From: Gammaproteobacteria bacterium
GTDB taxonomy: Bacteria > Pseudomonadota > Gammaproteobacteria > UBA6429 > Thiohalophilaceae
Length of the DNA: 12,643 nt
Assembly: GCA_011052165.1 (NCBI GenBank)
Contig: DRJN01000002.1
Coordinates: forward strand, 1-12,643
Direction: 5' to 3'
The notes under the pieces are model-generated. The model worked only from the letters and a program-made list of their open reading frames with translations. It searched no databases and was not told where the DNA came from. The translations under genes and the position numbers were made by a program. Numbering within the stretch: position 1 is the stretch's first letter; each line of letters opens with the position of its first letter. Below, in pieces: positions 1-6,889 of this stretch.

Positions 1-1334
1 AGTGCGGGTGCTGGCACCTGAGGCGGCTCAGGTTCAGAATCAGGTTTGGCTATGACCGTTTGTTTTTTGGCTTCCTTGGCGGCAACAGGGGCAGGGATCC
101 CGGCAACCGGGGTGGTTTTTTTCTCTGTGACCACGGCTGGTGCCACTGTTTTGTTATCTGTTTTTGCTTGCGCCGGGTTTTGTTCCGGTTTTGTCGTGAG
201 CGTGCGCTGTGCGGATGTTTCCTGAGCAGGCATTTTTGGAGAAGAAGGTTCCGGCGCAGGTGGGCTGGCAACGGGGGGTGCCGATTTTTTTGCAACTGGC
301 AGAGGGATGGTCACGGTTTTTTGTTGTTGCTGGCCACTCCTGAAAAGAGCGTTGATGTCATCCTGATAAGCCAGGACAAGGCCAACCAGTATAACCGCCG
401 TCACGGTGCCCGCGACCTGCCAGAATTTGAATCGCGCCAGCCCAGCGGGAAGTTTGAGGGTCAGGAATTTCAAATTGGGGCTAAAATTAAGCCGGGGTGT
501 GTGAAAATCCTTGACGGCCTGATCCAATTTGTCGCCGTTGAGAATCAGATGGGCGCATTCATTGATGCGTGCAGGGATGCCGCCTGAGTTATGGAATATT
601 TTATGCAGATCCTTGTTGCTGAATGGCAGGGCGTCCTGCAGGCCAGCGACTTGCAGGCGATGGCGGATATAGCCAACCGTCTGTTCCTCGTTGAGTGCCG
701 GGATACTCATGCTGTGGGTGATGCGTTCACGCAGGCTCTGTATGGCCGGGCTTTGCAGCATGGTTTCAATCTGCGGATCGCTGAACAGGATGATGCGTAG
801 CAGATTACCGTCACTGGCTTCGGCATCGGCCAGATTGAACAGCGCTTCCAATCCATCCTGGGGCAGGACATGGGCGTCGTCGATGAGTAGCAGGGGTATT
901 TTTCCCTGATGATGCAGTGCCGCAAGATGACGATAGAGTGTGTCCTGCAGAGCCACGGGATCATCGTTTGGCTTGTGCAGCCCGAAGCCGGTGGCGATGG
1001 CCTGCAACAGCGTGTCGGCATCCATCATGGGATTGGCGTCGACCTGACTGACAAGGGTGTCCTCGTCAGCGTTGAGCCGGAAACGTTGCAGCAGACTGGT
1101 TTTGCCGATACCTTTGGGGCCGCTGATGATCAGCAGCAGCTCACTGTAACGGGTGAGGTGTTCGAGCATGTTGAGCCGTTGCAGGCGTTCGGCATCGAGA
1201 TAGACAAAGCGATCTTCATGACGGCCCGAGAAGGGCGCAGCGCTGAGTCCATAGCGTTCGACATAGTGCGGCACAGGATTGCTGAATGCGGCCCCAGCGG
1301 CTGGCGTGCTGTCGTAAGCGGAATCTAGGCTCAT
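1..1334 (-). CDS. DamX/ExeA-like AAA ATPase with one membrane segment, C-terminus outside window (partial)
   Basis: I translated this frame from the ATG at 1334; it stays open to the left edge, giving about 444 residues without a stop. A Walker A motif, GPKGIGKT, lies at residues 72-79 and a Walker B motif, LLLIDDAH, at about 148-155, with a sensor-like RIILFSD at 180-186. One hydrophobic helix spans about 306-323. After it the chain becomes rich in Pro, Ala and Lys, as in a periplasmic linker. This is the build of the ExeA-type ATPase/DamX family, whose members usually end in a peptidoglycan-binding SPOR domain; that part is not in the window, so SPOR is inferred. In E. coli damX also follows aroK-aroB. 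The start is supported by AGGA nine bases upstream and by the ATGA overlap with the preceding WGR gene. The likely role is envelope or division related, but the exact job is unknown. Confidence 0.85.
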   Translation of the reverse strand, partial: MSLDSAYDSTPAAGAAFSNPVPHYVERYGLSAAPFSGRHEDRFVYLDAERLQRLNMLEHLTRYSELLLIISGPKGIGKTSLLQRFRLNADEDTLVSQVDANPMMDADTLLQAIATGFGLHKPNDDPVALQDTLYRHLAALHHQGKIPLLLIDDAHVLPQDGLEALFNLADAEASDGNLLRIILFSDPQIETMLQSPAIQSLRERITHSMSIPALNEEQTVGYIRHRLQVAGLQDALPFSNKDLHKIFHNSGGIPARINECAHLILNGDKLDQAVKDFHTPRLNFSPNLKFLTLKLPAGLARFKFWQVAGTVTAVILVGLVLAYQDDINALFRSGQQQQKTVTIPLPVAKKSAPPVASPPAPEPSSPKMPAQETSAQRTLTTKPEQNPAQAKTDNKTVAPAVVTEKKTTPVAGIPAPVAAKEAKKQTVIAKPDSEPEPPQVPAPA

Positions 1335-1585
1335 GTCAGATGTTCCTGTCCCTGTATGAAGACTACTTTATACCCGCGCGCAAGCTGCTTGTCACGTATT
1401 TGCATGAGCGCATATTGTGCCGATTCGAGATCAGAAAAATACTCGCGTTTGACGCGCCCCGCCGCATCCTGCTGGCCCCATTCACGCACCACCGCCCAAC
1501 CGCCCAGCAGATCCTTTTCCAGGATCAGTTGATAATAACGGGGCGGCTTATTTTCCATAAAGCCTGTTTGCATGTAGATGCGCAT
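1331..1585 (-). CDS. Small stand-alone WGR-domain protein
   Basis: This 84-residue protein is almost entirely one WGR domain. The core runs from about residue 17 (YYQLILEKDLLGGW) through VREWGQQ at 33-39 and the FSDLESAQ helix to the closing GYKVVF at 71-76. WGR domains are known from PARPs and from bacterial proteins, where they are thought to bind nucleic acid; the role of the short solo form is not established. The third residue of the name motif is Gln here (W36-G37-Q38) rather than Arg. The start MRIYMQT matches my recollection of the usual beginning of such proteins, so I keep the ATG at 1585, although no Shine-Dalgarno sequence precedes it. Its stop codon overlaps the start of the DamX-like ATPase gene (ATGA), so the two are probably translated together. 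There is no signal peptide or membrane segment, so it should be cytoplasmic. Confidence 0.85.
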   Translation of the reverse strand: MRIYMQTGFMENKPPRYYQLILEKDLLGGWAVVREWGQQDAAGRVKREYFSDLESAQYALMQIRDKQLARGYKVVFIQGQEHLT

Positions 1586-1593
1586 GGTTTTAA

Positions 1594-1750
1594 GGGGCGA
1601 GGTTCGAGTGGCGAGGGACGAGGAAAATCGGGTGCGGCATAATTTGTAATCTCTATCATACTTTCTGGATGATTTCTAAATCCACGTTTCCGGTATTCGA
1701 AGCCAGTGAACGGATGTCGTTTCTCGTCCCTCGCCTCCCGAACCTCGGGA
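1594..1750. repeat. MITE-like inverted-repeat element built from CGAGG heptamers
   Basis: Two 25-base arms, 1598-1622 and 1723-1747, are reverse complements with 23 of 25 positions matching; the mismatches are at arm positions 10 and 12. Each arm is itself a short tandem array of seven-base units: GGCGAGG, TTCGAGT, GGCGAGG, GACGAGG at 1596-1623 on the left, and the complementary CTCGTCC-type units on the right. The 100 bases between the arms are noticeably more AT-rich and have no open reading frame of note. The element fills almost the whole gap between dgt and the WGR gene. It could be a non-autonomous mobile repeat or a dispersed intergenic repeat; in RNA the arms could pair into a long hairpin. 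No clear target duplication is visible. Confidence 0.7.
1655..1684 (-). promoter_or_regulatory. Weak candidate sigma-70 promoter inside the inverted-repeat element
   Basis: On the minus strand TATGAT (1655-1660, five of six to consensus) lies 18 bases after TGGATT (1679-1684, three of six). It would read toward the WGR and DamX-like genes. The -35 match is poor and AT-rich DNA makes chance matches common, so this is only a candidate. Confidence 0.2.
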
Positions 1751-1756
1751 CTGTTT

Positions 1757-2908
1757 TTAAGTCAACTCCTGCGGATCAAAAATACGCCGGTATTCACTGA
1801 TGGCGTAACGGTCGGTCATACCGGCCACATAGTCAGCCACGATGCGTGCGCGGCCGTGATCACCGTCTTCGCGTTCGGCGTCTTTGATGGTTTGCTGATG
1901 TTCGGGCTTAAGCAGCAGGGGATCGTCCATGAAGGCGCTAAACAGTGAGTGAATAATGCGGGCGGCCTTGGCGGACATGCGGTGCACGCGGTAATGCTGA
2001 TAAAGCTCCCGACGCAGGAACTGTTTCAGTTGCAGGTTGGCGGCCTGCATGTCTTCACTGAAATTAATCAGTGTGCCGTCATGGTGCCGTACGGCGTCAA
2101 TGTCGACGGGTGAATGGTGCTTTAACGCGGCTTCGCTGGTTTCTACCAGATCCACCACCTGGCGGTTGATCATGCGGCGGATAATTTCATAGATCAGCTG
2201 ACGACCGTTCAGCTGATGGTAACGGGCGGTGACTTCATCGTATTGATCACGAAACAGGCGAATCTCGAGCAGTTGTTCAATCTGGATCAGACCCGAGCGC
2301 AGGCCATCATCGACGTCATGATTGTTATAGGCAATTTCGTCGGCCAGATTAACGCCCTGGGCTTCCAGTGAGGGTTGGGTTTTGTCGATAAAACGCTGAC
2401 CGACATCGGCCAGCAGTTCGGCGTTTTTCAGCGAGCAGTGTTTGAGGATGCCTTCGCGTGACTCGAAGGTGAGATTGAGGCCGCGAAACTCGGCATAACG
2501 TTCTTCCAGTTCATCGACGGTGCGTAAGGATTGCAGGTTGTGTTCAAAGCCGCCGTAATTCAGCATGCATTGGTTGAGCGCTTCCTGACCGGCATGGCCG
2601 AAAGGGGTATGACCCAGATCGTGCGCCAGGGCGATGGTTTCGCACAGTTCTTCATTGAGCCGGAGAATGCGGGCAATGGTGCGGGAGAGCTGGGCGACTT
2701 CAATCGAGTGGGTCAGGCGGGTACGGAACATGTCGCCTTCGTGGTTGACGAAGACCTGGGTTTTGTATTCGAGCCGGCGAAAGGCGGCGGAGTGAATAAT
2801 GCGATCACGATCGCGCTGAAACTGGCTGCGATAGGTGGGAATGGCTTCAGGGTAGCGGCGCCCGCGCGAGCTTTTATCGTTGGCGGCATAGGGCGCAAGA
2901 TTCAGCAT
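1757..2908 (-). CDS. dgt: dNTP triphosphohydrolase (dGTPase-like, HD domain)
   Basis: The 383-residue product is a dGTPase-family enzyme, which cleaves dNTPs to a deoxynucleoside and inorganic triphosphate. The N-terminus carries the family signature RDRDRIIHSAAFRRLEYKTQ (32-51) followed by RTRLTHS (63-68 region, H67). The metal-binding HD pair is H96-D97 in AHDLGHTPFGHAG, and DEIAYNNHDVDD at 190-201 supplies the later conserved acidic residues. The length fits the shorter dGTPase-like class rather than the roughly 500-residue E. coli Dgt, so substrate preference may be broader than dGTP. I prefer the ATG at 2908, seven bases after AGGA; a TTG at 2911 directly next to the aroB stop is possible but sits too close to that signal. 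It abuts aroB and is probably cotranscribed with it. The product should be cytoplasmic. Confidence 0.93.
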   Translation of the reverse strand: MLNLAPYAANDKSSRGRRYPEAIPTYRSQFQRDRDRIIHSAAFRRLEYKTQVFVNHEGDMFRTRLTHSIEVAQLSRTIARILRLNEELCETIALAHDLGHTPFGHAGQEALNQCMLNYGGFEHNLQSLRTVDELEERYAEFRGLNLTFESREGILKHCSLKNAELLADVGQRFIDKTQPSLEAQGVNLADEIAYNNHDVDDGLRSGLIQIEQLLEIRLFRDQYDEVTARYHQLNGRQLIYEIIRRMINRQVVDLVETSEAALKHHSPVDIDAVRHHDGTLINFSEDMQAANLQLKQFLRRELYQHYRVHRMSAKAARIIHSLFSAFMDDPLLLKPEHQQTIKDAEREDGDHGRARIVADYVAGMTDRYAISEYRRIFDPQELT

Positions 2909-2911
2909 CAA

Positions 2912-4009
2912 CTATTCCTGATCGCCGTTGATGGCGCGATGAGTCTTGATGGTTTGCTCCAGGTTATCCGGATCGAACTCATGGGTGACAAAGGCATCGC
3001 CCAGCGCGCGGTACAGCACCAGGTTGATTTTTCCGGCGCGGACTTTTTTGTCCACCGCCATGAGTTCCATAAAACGGGCATAGTTCATACTGGCCGGTGC
3101 CCGGGTGGGTAGGTTGGCGCGATCGATAAGATCTTCAACCCGCTTGACGTCATTCCCGGTCAACCAGCCTTCACGCATGGACAGTTCGGCGGCCATAAGC
3201 ATGCCCACCGCGACGGCCTCACCGTGCAACCAGTTACCATAACCGGTACCGGTCTCAATCGCGTGGCCGAAGCTGTGGCCGAGATTGAGCAGGGCACGGA
3301 TGCCGCTTTCTTTTTCATCGGCAGCCACCACATCGGCCTTGCACTGACAGGAGGTTTCAATAGCCTGGGAAATGTAGTCAGGATCGCGGGCCAGTAATTT
3401 GTCCATGTGCTGTTCCAGCCAGCGGCTGAATTCGTCTTTCTGGATAAGCCCGTATTTGATGACCTCGCCCAAACCTGAACTGAGTTGCCGGTCATCGAGC
3501 GTGTCCAGTGTGTCAGTGTCGATGATGACCGCCTGGGGCTGATGAAAGGCGCCGATCATGTTTTTGCCCAGCGCGTGGTTAACCCCCGTCTTGCCTCCGA
3601 CAGAGGAATCCACCTGTGCTAACAGTGTGGTGGGGATCTGGATGAAAGCGACGCCGCGCTGATAACAGGCGGCGGCAAAGCCGGTCATGTCGCCCACCAC
3701 ACCACCGCCCAGCGCGACCAGAGTGCAGTGACGATCAAAATGATGGCTCAGCAGGCCTTCAAAAATCATGTCCAGGGTTTGCAGATTTTTATATTGCTCG
3801 CCATCCGGCAGAATGACGGATTGGCATTCATAGTGGCTGAAAGCTGCCCGTGCCTGTTCTAAATAAAGCGGGGCAACCGTGTCATTACTAACAATCATGA
3901 CCTGGGTACCGGAAACAGCCGGGGCAACCAAATCGTCCCGACCCAGCAGCTTGTGGCCGATATGGATGGGATAACTACGCTGGCCCAGTTCAACGCGAAG
4001 GGTTTTCAT
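2912..4009 (-). CDS. aroB: 3-dehydroquinate synthase
   Basis: This enzyme turns DAHP into 3-dehydroquinate, the second step of the shikimate pathway, using NAD and a divalent metal. The 365-residue length is normal for the family. The NAD-binding glycine-rich stretch GGGVVGDMTGF is at 101-111, and the strongly conserved IPTTLLAQVDSSVGGKTGVN runs from 125 to 144. The expected metal ligands are E182 in GEVIKYG, H245 in LNLGHSFGH and H262 in LHGEAVAVGM; they line up with the E. coli residues at an offset of two. The ATG at 4009 follows an AGG about seven bases upstream. A good promoter lies just upstream, so aroB can be transcribed apart from aroK and pil, and probably drives dgt and perhaps the genes beyond. 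The product is cytoplasmic. Confidence 0.98.
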   Translation of the reverse strand: MKTLRVELGQRSYPIHIGHKLLGRDDLVAPAVSGTQVMIVSNDTVAPLYLEQARAAFSHYECQSVILPDGEQYKNLQTLDMIFEGLLSHHFDRHCTLVALGGGVVGDMTGFAAACYQRGVAFIQIPTTLLAQVDSSVGGKTGVNHALGKNMIGAFHQPQAVIIDTDTLDTLDDRQLSSGLGEVIKYGLIQKDEFSRWLEQHMDKLLARDPDYISQAIETSCQCKADVVAADEKESGIRALLNLGHSFGHAIETGTGYGNWLHGEAVAVGMLMAAELSMREGWLTGNDVKRVEDLIDRANLPTRAPASMNYARFMELMAVDKKVRAGKINLVLYRALGDAFVTHEFDPDNLEQTIKTHRAINGDQE

Positions 4010-4046
4010 TGTTTGCCTGTTATCGTTAGCGGGTGGAGATTAAAAG

Positions 4047-4076
4047 ATTATAACGAGTTTGGAGCTTGCCGGTGAA
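4047..4076 (-). promoter_or_regulatory. Predicted sigma-70 promoter for aroB
   Basis: On the minus strand a perfect TATAAT (-10, 4047-4052) stands 18 bases after TTCACC (-35, 4071-4076, four of six to TTGACA). Transcription would start near 4040, leaving about 30 bases of leader before the aroB ATG at 4009. This is the best promoter match in the window and lies in the 156-base gap between aroK and aroB. It means the aroB-dgt unit need not depend on read-through from the pil operon. Confidence 0.6.
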
Positions 4077-4111
4077 CTTTTAACTTTGGGTCTGCTGAAA
4101 AATAAGGGGGC

Positions 4112-4126
4112 ATTTCACGTTGAAAT
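4112..4126. repeat. Short palindrome upstream of the aroB promoter
   Basis: ATTTCA and TGAAAT form a perfect six-base inverted repeat around CGT. It begins 36 bases upstream of the -35 box of the predicted aroB promoter. The size and place would suit a regulator site, but I recognise no specific operator and the match could be chance. Confidence 0.3.
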
Positions 4127-4165
4127 TAACATGGCTGCGATAGCCCCGCGATTTTTCTGGCGGGA

Positions 4166-4690
4166 TTAATACTGAAAGTCTTCAAGTGCAGAAATGATTT
4201 CGCTAACTACGTGATTGATGCTTTGCCGGTTAGTATTGATGGTGATGTGCGCGGTCTCACGGTAGAGCGGTTCGCGCAGAGCCATCAATTCCTCGAATTT
4301 TTTGCGGGGATTCTCGGTTTGCAACAGGGGTCGGCTGCGATCATGGCGGGTGCGATTCAAGAGCTGGTCAATGCCGGCATGCAGGTAGATAACGATCCCG
4401 CGATCGTGCAGGTGTTGGCGGTTTTCGGCCTTGAGAACGGCACCGCCGCCAGTGGCCAGGATCAGCCGGTCGCGTTGGCTGAGATCATCAATGACATCCA
4501 TTTCGCGTTGCCGGAAGCCTTCCTCACCTTCGAGATCGAAAATAAGCGGGATATTGACGCCCGTCCGTTCTTCTATTTCATGGTCGCTATCCATAAAATC
4601 CATGCCCAGGGTTTTGGCTAGCTGGCGGCCGATGGTGGTTTTACCTGCGCCCATAGGGCCGATAAGAATGATTCGCGCTGCCTGATTCAT
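4166..4690 (-). CDS. aroK: Shikimate kinase
   Basis: This enzyme phosphorylates shikimate to shikimate 3-phosphate with ATP. At 174 residues it is a standard single-domain AroK. The Walker A loop GPMGAGKT is at 11-18. Shikimate-binding residues of the family are visible as D34 and D36 in MDSDHE, R60 in GFRQRE, the GGG at 81-83 (ATGGGAV) and R139 in LREPLYR; the mobile lid carries RHDRSRPLL at 115-123. It sits between pilQ and aroB, as in many Gammaproteobacteria. The start at 4690 lies 50 bases after pilQ and has no strong Shine-Dalgarno sequence; the bases just before it read CTCTCCAGCTC. A hairpin in this gap may lower read-through from pilQ. The product is cytoplasmic. Confidence 0.97.
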   Translation of the reverse strand: MNQAARIILIGPMGAGKTTIGRQLAKTLGMDFMDSDHEIEERTGVNIPLIFDLEGEEGFRQREMDVIDDLSQRDRLILATGGGAVLKAENRQHLHDRGIVIYLHAGIDQLLNRTRHDRSRPLLQTENPRKKFEELMALREPLYRETAHITINTNRQSINHVVSEIISALEDFQY

Positions 4691-4704
4691 GAGCTGGAGA
4701 GATT

Positions 4705-4733
4705 AAAATCTGCTCCGGTATAAAAGCCGGAGC
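4705..4733 (-). terminator. Hairpin in the pilQ-aroK gap, possible weak terminator or attenuator
   Basis: On the minus strand a perfect seven-base stem, GCTCCGG paired with CCGGAGC (4727-4733 with 4712-4718), encloses an eight-base loop. It is followed after three bases by TTTT (4705-4708). The U-tract is short and slightly displaced, so termination is likely partial at best. Its place just after the pilQ stop and before aroK would let it tune expression of aroK relative to the pilus genes. Confidence 0.4.
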
Positions 4734-4740
4734 GCCAGGG

Positions 4741-6867
4741 CTAGAGTGTAATACTATCCTTCAGGATTTTCGGGGTAATGAAAATCAGAAGCTCTTTTTT
4801 GTCGTTGACATCAACGGAGCTGCGGAACAGGGCGCCCACGATGGGCAGGTCGCCGAAGAAGGGAATGCGGTTAACGGTTTTGCTCTTGGTTTGTTCATAG
4901 ATACCGCCGAGAACCACGGTTTCGCCATTATTGACCAGCACCTCGGTTTGTACACTCTGGGTATTGATGGGCGGAACGCCATCGACCAGATTACCAAAGT
5001 CCGGCTGATCCTTGCGTACATCCAGGGTCATGATAATCCGGTTGTCGGGGGTAATCTGCGGAGTGACCTTCAGTTCCAGCACGGCTTTCTTGAAAGCGAC
5101 GGTGGCGGCGCCACTGGAGCTGGCCTGACGGTAGGGGATTTCCTGGCCAGCGGTGATAATCGCTTCCTGTTGATTGGAGGTGATCACACGGGGACTGGAC
5201 ACGGTTTCCGAGGAGCCTTCCAGCTGGGCGGCGGACAGTTCCAGATTGATCAGGGTGCCGAAGGGCAGATGCGCCAGCGCCAGGCCGATACTGCCCGCGC
5301 TTGTGCTGGTGACAGGCAGGTCGACATTCCACTGATCCTTTAGCAGAAGAGTATCCTGGTTGATGAGTTGCCGGGTGGCTTCAGAACTGCCCGACATGAC
5401 CCGTTGGCTGCCATCGCTGGCGTTGTAATTACGGGTCACGCCGAAACGCACGCCCAGTTCCAGTTTAAAGTTGGTGCTGGCCAGGACGATGCGGGATTGA
5501 ATCAATACCTGACGAACGGGTATATCCAGCTCCTGTACCATCGCCAGAATGGCGTCGAGGTGTTTGACCGTATCCTGAACCAGTAGCTTGTTGGTGCGCG
5601 GATCGACTATAACTGAACCACGCGAGGAAAGCAGGGAGGTCCCTTTCTTTTTGAAGAGCTTGGCCAGCTTGCTCGCTTTGGCGTAATTGATCTGGATGGT
5701 TTCTGATTCGAGAGGGGACAGTTCCACAATCTGTTTCTTGGCTTCCAGCTCAAGTTTTTCGCGCGCGGCAATTTCCTCCGCAGGGGCCACCAGCATGACA
5801 TTACCGGTCTGGCGTTTGGCCAGGCCCTTGCTTTTGAGGATGATGTCCAGCGCCTGATCCCAGGGTACATTTTTCAGGCGCAGGGTGATGTTGCCCGTAA
5901 CGGTATCACTGGTGACCATGTTGATGCCCGTGAAGTCGGCCAGCAGTTGCAGTACGGCGCGCACTTCGATGTTCTGGAAATTCAGAGACAGGCGTTCGCC
6001 GGTGTAACCGAACTGGCGTTTCTTTTTCTTCTCATCTGCGGTTTTAACCACAGGCTTGATGTCGATGGTCAGTTTTTCATCTGCCTGATAGGCGATATGA
6101 TCAAACTGACCGCTGGCGGTAATGACCAGACGTACATTATTACCCAGGTTAAAGGCGTCAATCGTTTTTACCGGGGTGGCGAAATCGATTACATCCATGC
6201 GGCGCACCAGATCTTCAGCCAGGGCGCTGTTTTTGAAGGTGACCAGAATTTCGTTGCCGCGCTTTTTGATGTCCACCGCCGTGTTGGGATCGGCAAGGGT
6301 GACGATAACACGGCCTTCACCCTTCTCTCCCCGATGGAAGTCCACATTGAGGATGTTGATAGCGGGACCCGTCTGTGAAGATGGCATCATGCCGCTATTT
6401 GCGCCCTGATTGCTGAAAGATGAAGAAGCGTTGTCGTTGAGGGTGATGATGACGGTCTTACCTTCTACCGCCGTATTGTAGCCCACCAGTTTGGAAAGAT
6501 TCACCACTACGCGGGTGCGGTTACCGGCCTGTATGGCCGTAATGCTGCGGGCAACGCCTATGCCGATCGGGGTGGTTTTAGCGGGTAGGTTGACACTGGT
6601 TGAGAGGAAGTCAAAGGCAATACGGGCAGGCTTGTCAATGGTAAAACTGGCCGGTTTCTGAACCTTCTGGGTCATGGAGAGGCGGATCTGGATCTTGTTG
6701 CCGGGCAGGGCATTATAGGTAATGTTATTGAGTTCGTTATTGGCCGCCTGTGAGAGGCTGGGAACGGACATTAGCAAAGCCAGGATCATGAACAGCCAGT
6801 GGCCATGGTTGTCACGCCGGCATAACCGGCTGCGATGAGTTATTTTATTTTCCATAGATAAATTCAT
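4741..6867 (-). CDS. pilQ: Type IV pilus outer-membrane secretin PilQ
   Basis: PilQ forms the ring through which the pilus passes the outer membrane. The 708-residue protein starts with a basic stretch and a hydrophobic signal segment (about 24-39, LFMILALLMSVPSLSQA), with likely cleavage near residue 41. Two peptidoglycan-binding AMIN-like domains follow at roughly 45-143 and 168-270, then a charged linker (KKKKRQ near 280-285). A secretin N0/STN-like region spans about 290-365 and an N1 domain about 386-450. The secretin core occupies about 455-702, with the hallmark VPPINTQSVQTEVLVNNGET region at 631-650 and RIPFFGDLPIVGALF at 667-681. The start at 6867 has GGGG upstream; a second ATG at 6855 lacks any such signal. 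It is the last pil gene, 22 bases after pilP. Confidence 0.97.
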   Translation of the reverse strand: MNLSMENKITHRSRLCRRDNHGHWLFMILALLMSVPSLSQAANNELNNITYNALPGNKIQIRLSMTQKVQKPASFTIDKPARIAFDFLSTSVNLPAKTTPIGIGVARSITAIQAGNRTRVVVNLSKLVGYNTAVEGKTVIITLNDNASSSFSNQGANSGMMPSSQTGPAINILNVDFHRGEKGEGRVIVTLADPNTAVDIKKRGNEILVTFKNSALAEDLVRRMDVIDFATPVKTIDAFNLGNNVRLVITASGQFDHIAYQADEKLTIDIKPVVKTADEKKKKRQFGYTGERLSLNFQNIEVRAVLQLLADFTGINMVTSDTVTGNITLRLKNVPWDQALDIILKSKGLAKRQTGNVMLVAPAEEIAAREKLELEAKKQIVELSPLESETIQINYAKASKLAKLFKKKGTSLLSSRGSVIVDPRTNKLLVQDTVKHLDAILAMVQELDIPVRQVLIQSRIVLASTNFKLELGVRFGVTRNYNASDGSQRVMSGSSEATRQLINQDTLLLKDQWNVDLPVTSTSAGSIGLALAHLPFGTLINLELSAAQLEGSSETVSSPRVITSNQQEAIITAGQEIPYRQASSSGAATVAFKKAVLELKVTPQITPDNRIIMTLDVRKDQPDFGNLVDGVPPINTQSVQTEVLVNNGETVVLGGIYEQTKSKTVNRIPFFGDLPIVGALFRSSVDVNDKKELLIFITPKILKDSITL

Positions 6868-6889
6868 GTGTTGCTACCCCAATCAGGCG

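Noticed and set aside
60..1642. Several open frames on the plus strand opposite the DamX-like and WGR genes
   Set aside because: Their translations resemble no protein family and they lie antisense to a frame with clear Walker motifs and a conserved gene order.
1..2908. dgt, WGR and an AAA ATPase as an anti-phage defence cluster
   Set aside because: dGTPases and ATPases do occur in defence islands, but here they lie in the conserved aroK-aroB-damX neighbourhood. The ATPase has the membrane-anchored DamX layout, and no other defence gene is present.
2909..2911. TTG at 2911 as the dgt start
   Set aside because: It would place the start only four bases after AGGA and add one residue; the ATG at 2908 has better spacing.
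4145..4164. Hairpin just after the aroK stop as a terminator
   Set aside because: The stem is only five bases with a ten-base loop and there is no T run after it on either strand.
6853..6855. Internal ATG at 6855 as the pilQ start
   Set aside because: No ribosome-binding signal precedes it, while the ATG at 6867 has GGGG at a usable distance.
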